Positions 60,470 to 64,000 of a stretch of DNA of 64,000 bases are shown here, piece after piece. The translations under genes and the position numbers were made by a program. The stretch is from Paenibacillus sp. W2I17 (lineage in GTDB: Bacteria; Bacillota; Bacilli; Paenibacillales; Paenibacillaceae). The stretch covers positions 6,572,001-6,636,000 of the forward strand of contig NZ_JAUSXM010000001.1 in NCBI RefSeq assembly GCF_030815985.1, given 5' to 3'. The notes under the pieces are model-generated. The model searched no databases and was not told the origin of the DNA. It saw only the letters and a list, made by a program, of their open reading frames with translations. Position 1 is the first letter of the stretch; each line of letters begins with the position of its first letter.

Positions 60470-62679
60470 GTACAAAAGGAAATGAAAGTGTTGCAGGCAA
60501 ACGATCCTGGTATCATGCAGCGTCATTGCTCTGGATTTTCCTGATTGGAATGCAGTGGATTTCATTTACGCAGGAATCGTGGTACACGGAGACAACTTCT
60601 CTGGTGTTATGGACACTTGCAGCGGTCAGTGTGCTGGAGGTCGTTCTGCCCTTCAAAACGATGTATCGGGCGATCATCAAGGCGGTCGTTGTTGGTTACA
60701 TTTTGCATAAAACGCTAATTGATTATACGGTGTACATCCCTTATGGCTCTTTAACGGACCGAGCGGAACAATTCATATTACACATGACGCCGTACATCTG
60801 GTTCTCCCTGTGTGCATGGGTGATGCTTGAAGCTGCGCTTCGACTCGTGACCACAACACGTCGCATTCTTGTTTTTCTGGGTGTCAACATCATTTCGATG
60901 GGGATTCTCGATTCTTTCACCCAGATTCCACTCTGGATTGAAATCGCGTGGGTGATGTTTGCGGGGATGGGATGGCTCGTATGTCAGCATTTCCGTAACT
61001 ATCAGCTACAGTATCCACAAGGTTGGAAAAGAATCATCCGGTATCCTTATAAAGTCCTGGCCAATATTGCCATTATCTTTTCTTTAATTATTGTAGCCAG
61101 CGTTAATATGCCGGAGATTCCACCCACCTTGACGGACCCATATACGGCGTGGCGTAACTATACCGGAACTTCCACAAGTCAGGCAGGTAACGGAAACCTT
61201 GATATTCCGGCGGCTACCGAATCGGGATACAGCAGGGAAGACAATCAGCTTGGTGGAGGATTTAACTTCGACTATACCCCTGTCATGTCTGTCACGACCA
61301 ATGAGCGTAGCTACTGGCGCGGTGAGACACGTGCAGAGTATACAGGCACAGGCTGGGATGACCGTGGACGGGGTGCGACAGAGAATGTTGAAGCCGGACA
61401 GCCTCTGGAGAACCAAGAATCGGGTAATGTGAATACCAAACAAGTAACTCAGAACGTAACGATGCTGAATGATAATGTCTATCCGATTCTCTTTGGTGCT
61501 TATTCGATCGCTGAAGTGAGCTCGATTAATGGTGAAGACAGAACGGAACGGATGTTGTGGAATGCGGAACAGGCTGAACTGCATGTGGTGACAGACCGTC
61601 AGCAACCCCAGTATCCCAAGACATACACCATCGTATCGGAAGCCCCTGTGATTGTGGAAGATGAGCTTCGTACGAAGTCATTTGAAGATCTGTATAACAG
61701 TAATCCGGCAGATGATATGTACTTGCAGTTACCATCCCGTTTCCCTGACCGGGTGTCGAATCTGGCAGCCGAGATAACGGCATCTGCGAATACTCCGTAT
61801 GAAAAAGTGGCATTACTGCAAAACTATTTACAAACAAATTTTGAATACACGAACAATCCGGATTTATCTCGAAAAGTAAGCAGCGACTTTGTGGAAGGTT
61901 TCCTGTTCGACATTATGGAAGGCTACTGTGATTACTTCTCCACTGCGCTGGTGATGATGGCGCGCTCGGAGGGCATTCCTGCAAGGTGGGTTAAAGGTTA
62001 TGCGCCTGGACAACTGTCCCTGAATTCGGACATGCAGGCCCCACGTCAACCTGGTGCGGAGATTGAGACGACCTACACCGTTACCAATGCAGATGCACAC
62101 TCCTGGGCAGAGGTTTACTTTGGTGAGTATGGATGGATTCCTGTTGAAGCAACACCGGGCTTTGATATGCCTCTGCTGACGGAACAGCCTGATGTACAGC
62201 CTGTAGATGAGCCAGAAGAAGAGCCAGAAGAGGAGCCGGTACAAGAGGAAGAGCAGACCCCTGCACCTGAGCAGACATCGTCTGCCATCCCAACTTTTGT
62301 TATCTGGGCTGCAGGAGCCATTATTGTATTGTGGGTAGCATATATGTTCTGGCGTAATCGTTTCTCCATGCGATTCTTTCTGCTTCGTCTACGGACAGGT
62401 GGACCGCTCACCCCTGAACAGAAGGTAGTGGCAGAGACCGAGCGTTGGATTCAGTATGTGAAACGCAAAGGGTTGACCCGGAGCGGAGACGAGACACTTC
62501 GTGAATCGGTAGCCCGCTGGAGCCAGGCAAGACCTGCTGCAGAAGCAACATTGTATGAGCTTCTCACGAAGTTTGAACAGACTCGTTACAGTCCGGCGTC
62601 CGTAACTGCCGACGACTGGAAGGGCGTCTATCAGACCGCCTTGAAGCTGCGGAAGGAACTGAAAGCGGAACGGGCATAG
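60466..62679 (+). CDS. membrane-anchored transglutaminase-like protein (TgpA type)
   Basis: ATG 60466 overlaps the DUF58 stop and follows GGGGGAGG by six bases. 737 residues: about six N-terminal helices (to ~215), a large extracytoplasmic part, and a transglutaminase core with catalytic Cys in MEGYCDYFSTALVMMARSEGIPARWVKGY (~487), His in NADAHSWAEVYFGEYGWIPVEATPGF and a following Asp/Glu-Pro stretch. A Glu/Pro-rich linker (EEPEEEPVQEEEQTPAPEQ) precedes a last helix and a DUF4129-like cytosolic tail (ETLRESVARWSQ, KFEQTRYSP). MoxR-DUF58-transglutaminase is a common trio of unknown envelope function. Confidence 0.92.
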   Translation: MSTKGNESVAGKRSWYHAASLLWIFLIGMQWISFTQESWYTETTSLVLWTLAAVSVLEVVLPFKTMYRAIIKAVVVGYILHKTLIDYTVYIPYGSLTDRAEQFILHMTPYIWFSLCAWVMLEAALRLVTTTRRILVFLGVNIISMGILDSFTQIPLWIEIAWVMFAGMGWLVCQHFRNYQLQYPQGWKRIIRYPYKVLANIAIIFSLIIVASVNMPEIPPTLTDPYTAWRNYTGTSTSQAGNGNLDIPAATESGYSREDNQLGGGFNFDYTPVMSVTTNERSYWRGETRAEYTGTGWDDRGRGATENVEAGQPLENQESGNVNTKQVTQNVTMLNDNVYPILFGAYSIAEVSSINGEDRTERMLWNAEQAELHVVTDRQQPQYPKTYTIVSEAPVIVEDELRTKSFEDLYNSNPADDMYLQLPSRFPDRVSNLAAEITASANTPYEKVALLQNYLQTNFEYTNNPDLSRKVSSDFVEGFLFDIMEGYCDYFSTALVMMARSEGIPARWVKGYAPGQLSLNSDMQAPRQPGAEIETTYTVTNADAHSWAEVYFGEYGWIPVEATPGFDMPLLTEQPDVQPVDEPEEEPEEEPVQEEEQTPAPEQTSSAIPTFVIWAAGAIIVLWVAYMFWRNRFSMRFFLLRLRTGGPLTPEQKVVAETERWIQYVKRKGLTRSGDETLRESVARWSQARPAAEATLYELLTKFEQTRYSPASVTADDWKGVYQTALKLRKELKAERA

Positions 62680-62702
62680 TTGTTGCCCGTCCCGTTTTTC
62701 CT
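62667..62702 (+). terminator. terminator of the MoxR-DUF58-transglutaminase operon
   Basis: ACGGGCA pairs with TGCCCGT, with outer CGG/CCG pairs, then TTTTT. It overlaps the last codons. Confidence 0.75.
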
Positions 62703-62789
62703 TTTTTCCTATGCCATCAGGCGCTGTATGCATTTTCAGGAAAGACGGATTTGTGATATAGTGTGTCGTATGAAACTGAGGTGACTTCT

Positions 62790-63317
62790 TTGTTTAAAAT
62801 GTTAATGCCCAAGCTGCGTGTAGACACGGTTTTTGACATTAATCTGGAAGAGCTGTACGCTCAAGGCTACCGTGGAATTATAACTGATCTGGATAACACA
62901 CTCGTTGGAGCCAAAGCCGCTGACGCTACGCCCGAACTGATTGAATGGTTTGCACGTGTGAAAGAGGCAGGTTTCAAGCTGATGATTGTGTCCAATAACA
63001 ATTTGAATCGTGTATCCCTGTTTGCGACCCCGCTGGATATCCAGTTTGTGCATAGTGCACGCAAACCATCGAATGTACCGTTTCGTAGAGCAATGAAAAT
63101 GATGGAGTTATCTCCTGAAAACACGATTGTAGTAGGCGATCAGATGCTTACGGACGTTTATGGAGGGAACCGAATGGGGTTATATACCGTTCTGGTACTG
63201 CCAATCTCCATTGGGGACGAAGGTTTTATGACCCGCTTCAATCGACGCGTGGAACGGATTGCTCTAACGAGTTTACGCAGGAAAGGCTTATGGCTTGAGG
63301 AGGAAAAGAAGAAATGA
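62790..63317 (+). CDS. yqeG: YqeG family HAD-IIIA phosphatase
   Basis: The start is probably TTG 62790, five bases after GAGGTGA (open frame from GTG 62763). 175 residues: MLMPKLRVDTVFDINLEEL, the HAD nucleophile IITDLDNTLVG, SNNNLNRV (motif II), RKPSNVPFRRAMKMM (motif III Lys) and TIVVGDQMLTDVYGGNRMG (motif IV). Some YqeG homologues dephosphorylate phosphatidylglycerophosphate. It overlaps yqeH by ATGA, the standard Firmicute order. Confidence 0.93.
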   Translation: MFKMLMPKLRVDTVFDINLEELYAQGYRGIITDLDNTLVGAKAADATPELIEWFARVKEAGFKLMIVSNNNLNRVSLFATPLDIQFVHSARKPSNVPFRRAMKMMELSPENTIVVGDQMLTDVYGGNRMGLYTVLVLPISIGDEGFMTRFNRRVERIALTSLRRKGLWLEEEKKK

Positions 63318-64000
63318 CAGAACCGCATAACGGCAATCTTGCCGTAAGGTGCAGCGGATGCGGCGTGCATCTGCAAACAGAAAATTCGGAATTACCAGGG
63401 TTTATCCCCGAGAAGGCATTGGATCGTGAACCAGTTATATGCCAGCGCTGTTTCCGCATCAAAAACTACAATGAGTCATCATCCGTTACGGTGGATCAGG
63501 ACGAATTCCTGGCGCTGCTTAGCAAAATCGGGGATAAGGATGCACTTGTCATCCATATCGTTGATTTGTTTGACTTTGATGGCAGCATTATCTCCGGTCT
63601 GCAACGTTTTGTAGGCAACAATCCGGTATTGCTTGCTGTGAACAAAACGGACTTGCTTCCGAAAGTAACCAACTGGAACAAGGTTCGCAACTGGGTACAG
63701 AAGCAAGCCAAAGAACAGGGTTTGCGTACCGTGGATGTAGTCTTGTGCAGTGCAAAGCAAAATCAGGGCTTCGACCGACTGCTTGAGCTTGTAGGAACGT
63801 ATCGCGAAGATCGCGACGTGTACGTGGTTGGTGGTACCAATGTGGGTAAATCCACACTGATTAACCGTCTGATTCGTGATTACAGCGATCTGGAGCAGGA
63901 ACTGACCACATCCCGTTATCCGGGAACAACGCTGGATATGGTGAACATTCCGCTGGATGATGGAAAATATATTATTGATACGCCTGGAATCGTGTATCCA
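63314..64000 (+). CDS. yqeH: ribosome biogenesis GTPase YqeH (3' end outside window)
   Basis: ATG 63314 overlaps the yqeG stop; a GAGGAGG lies upstream. The frame is open to base 64000 (229 codons of an expected 365-370). A zinc finger comes first (VRCSGCGVHL with VICQRCFRIK). It is followed by circularly permuted GTPase motifs: NKTDLL (G4), then SAK (G5), then G1 GGTNVGKSTLINRL, TTSRYPGTTLD (G2) and DTPG (G3). The permuted G4-G5-G1-G2-G3 order is diagnostic. YqeH acts in 30S ribosome assembly. Confidence 0.95.
   Translation, partial: MTEPHNGNLAVRCSGCGVHLQTENSELPGFIPEKALDREPVICQRCFRIKNYNESSSVTVDQDEFLALLSKIGDKDALVIHIVDLFDFDGSIISGLQRFVGNNPVLLAVNKTDLLPKVTNWNKVRNWVQKQAKEQGLRTVDVVLCSAKQNQGFDRLLELVGTYREDRDVYVVGGTNVGKSTLINRLIRDYSDLEQELTTSRYPGTTLDMVNIPLDDGKYIIDTPGIVYP

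Noticed and set aside
1..64000. tRNA, rRNA, CRISPR arrays, insertion sequences
   Set aside because: No cloverleaf, ribosomal sequence, regular spacer repeat or transposase frame was noticed by eye.

Overview
The window looks like a chromosome segment of a spore-forming low-GC Gram-positive, most likely Paenibacillus. It carries a spoVAC-spoVAD-spoVAE germinant/DPA operon, the yqeG-yqeH pair, a YesM/YesN-type two-component system, strong AGGAGG ribosome sites and sigma-A promoters. The genus is inferred from gene content; no marker gene was compared.

Left flank (1-7310): the 3' end of an acyl-CoA dehydrogenase, a decayed DUF421 gene, a viroplasmin/RNase H protein, an alpha/beta hydrolase, a Ser/Thr kinase behind a large inverted repeat, an Imm48-like protein next to the RNA 2'-phosphotransferase KptA, and an NmrA-type reductase with its Rrf2 regulator. 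Both Rrf2-linked promoters carry clear dyad operators.

Centre (about 7630-42104): a hybrid NRPS-PKS biosynthetic locus of roughly 34 kb on the + strand. It starts at a sigma-A promoter, runs through many 4-base ATGA overlaps and ends at a long terminator. The assembly line is C-A-T-KS-AT-ACP-C-A-T-KS-(dead AT)-ACP-C-A-T-(C/E-like), split by an apparent single-base frameshift, plus a separate fatty-acyl-AMP ligase-ACP-KS protein whose AT has been lost. A free ACP, an acyl-CoA-dehydrogenase-like enzyme, a discrete acyltransferase, a glutamate-semialdehyde-type aminotransferase, a 3-hydroxyacyl dehydrogenase, an FkbH-like HAD protein and a second ACP follow. A catalytically degenerate CPBP membrane protein, a type II thioesterase, an ABC exporter, a TetR regulator and an MFS exporter complete the locus. 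The parts combine an iturin-type beta-amino fatty-acid starter with a zwittermicin/FkbH-type hydroxymalonyl-ACP pathway. No ketoreductase, methyltransferase or cis thioesterase is present. I predict a lipopeptide-polyketide with an (alpha-hydroxy-)beta-amino acyl head, and I do not recognise the cluster as a known product.

Right flank (42169-64000): a CUT1 sugar ABC transporter (- strand) divergent from its sensor kinase and AraC-type response regulator; an HD-domain phosphohydrolase; a nirB-nirD-nirC nitrite reductase operon with a textbook class II FNR promoter; a YdjM-like membrane hydrolase; two very small membrane proteins; an M42 aminopeptidase; a MITE-like intergenic repeat; the spoVA operon; a MoxR-DUF58-transglutaminase operon; and yqeG followed by the start of yqeH, which runs off the window.

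No rRNA, tRNA, CRISPR array, transposase or phage gene was seen. Substrate codes were read by eye against GrsA numbering and are tentative.
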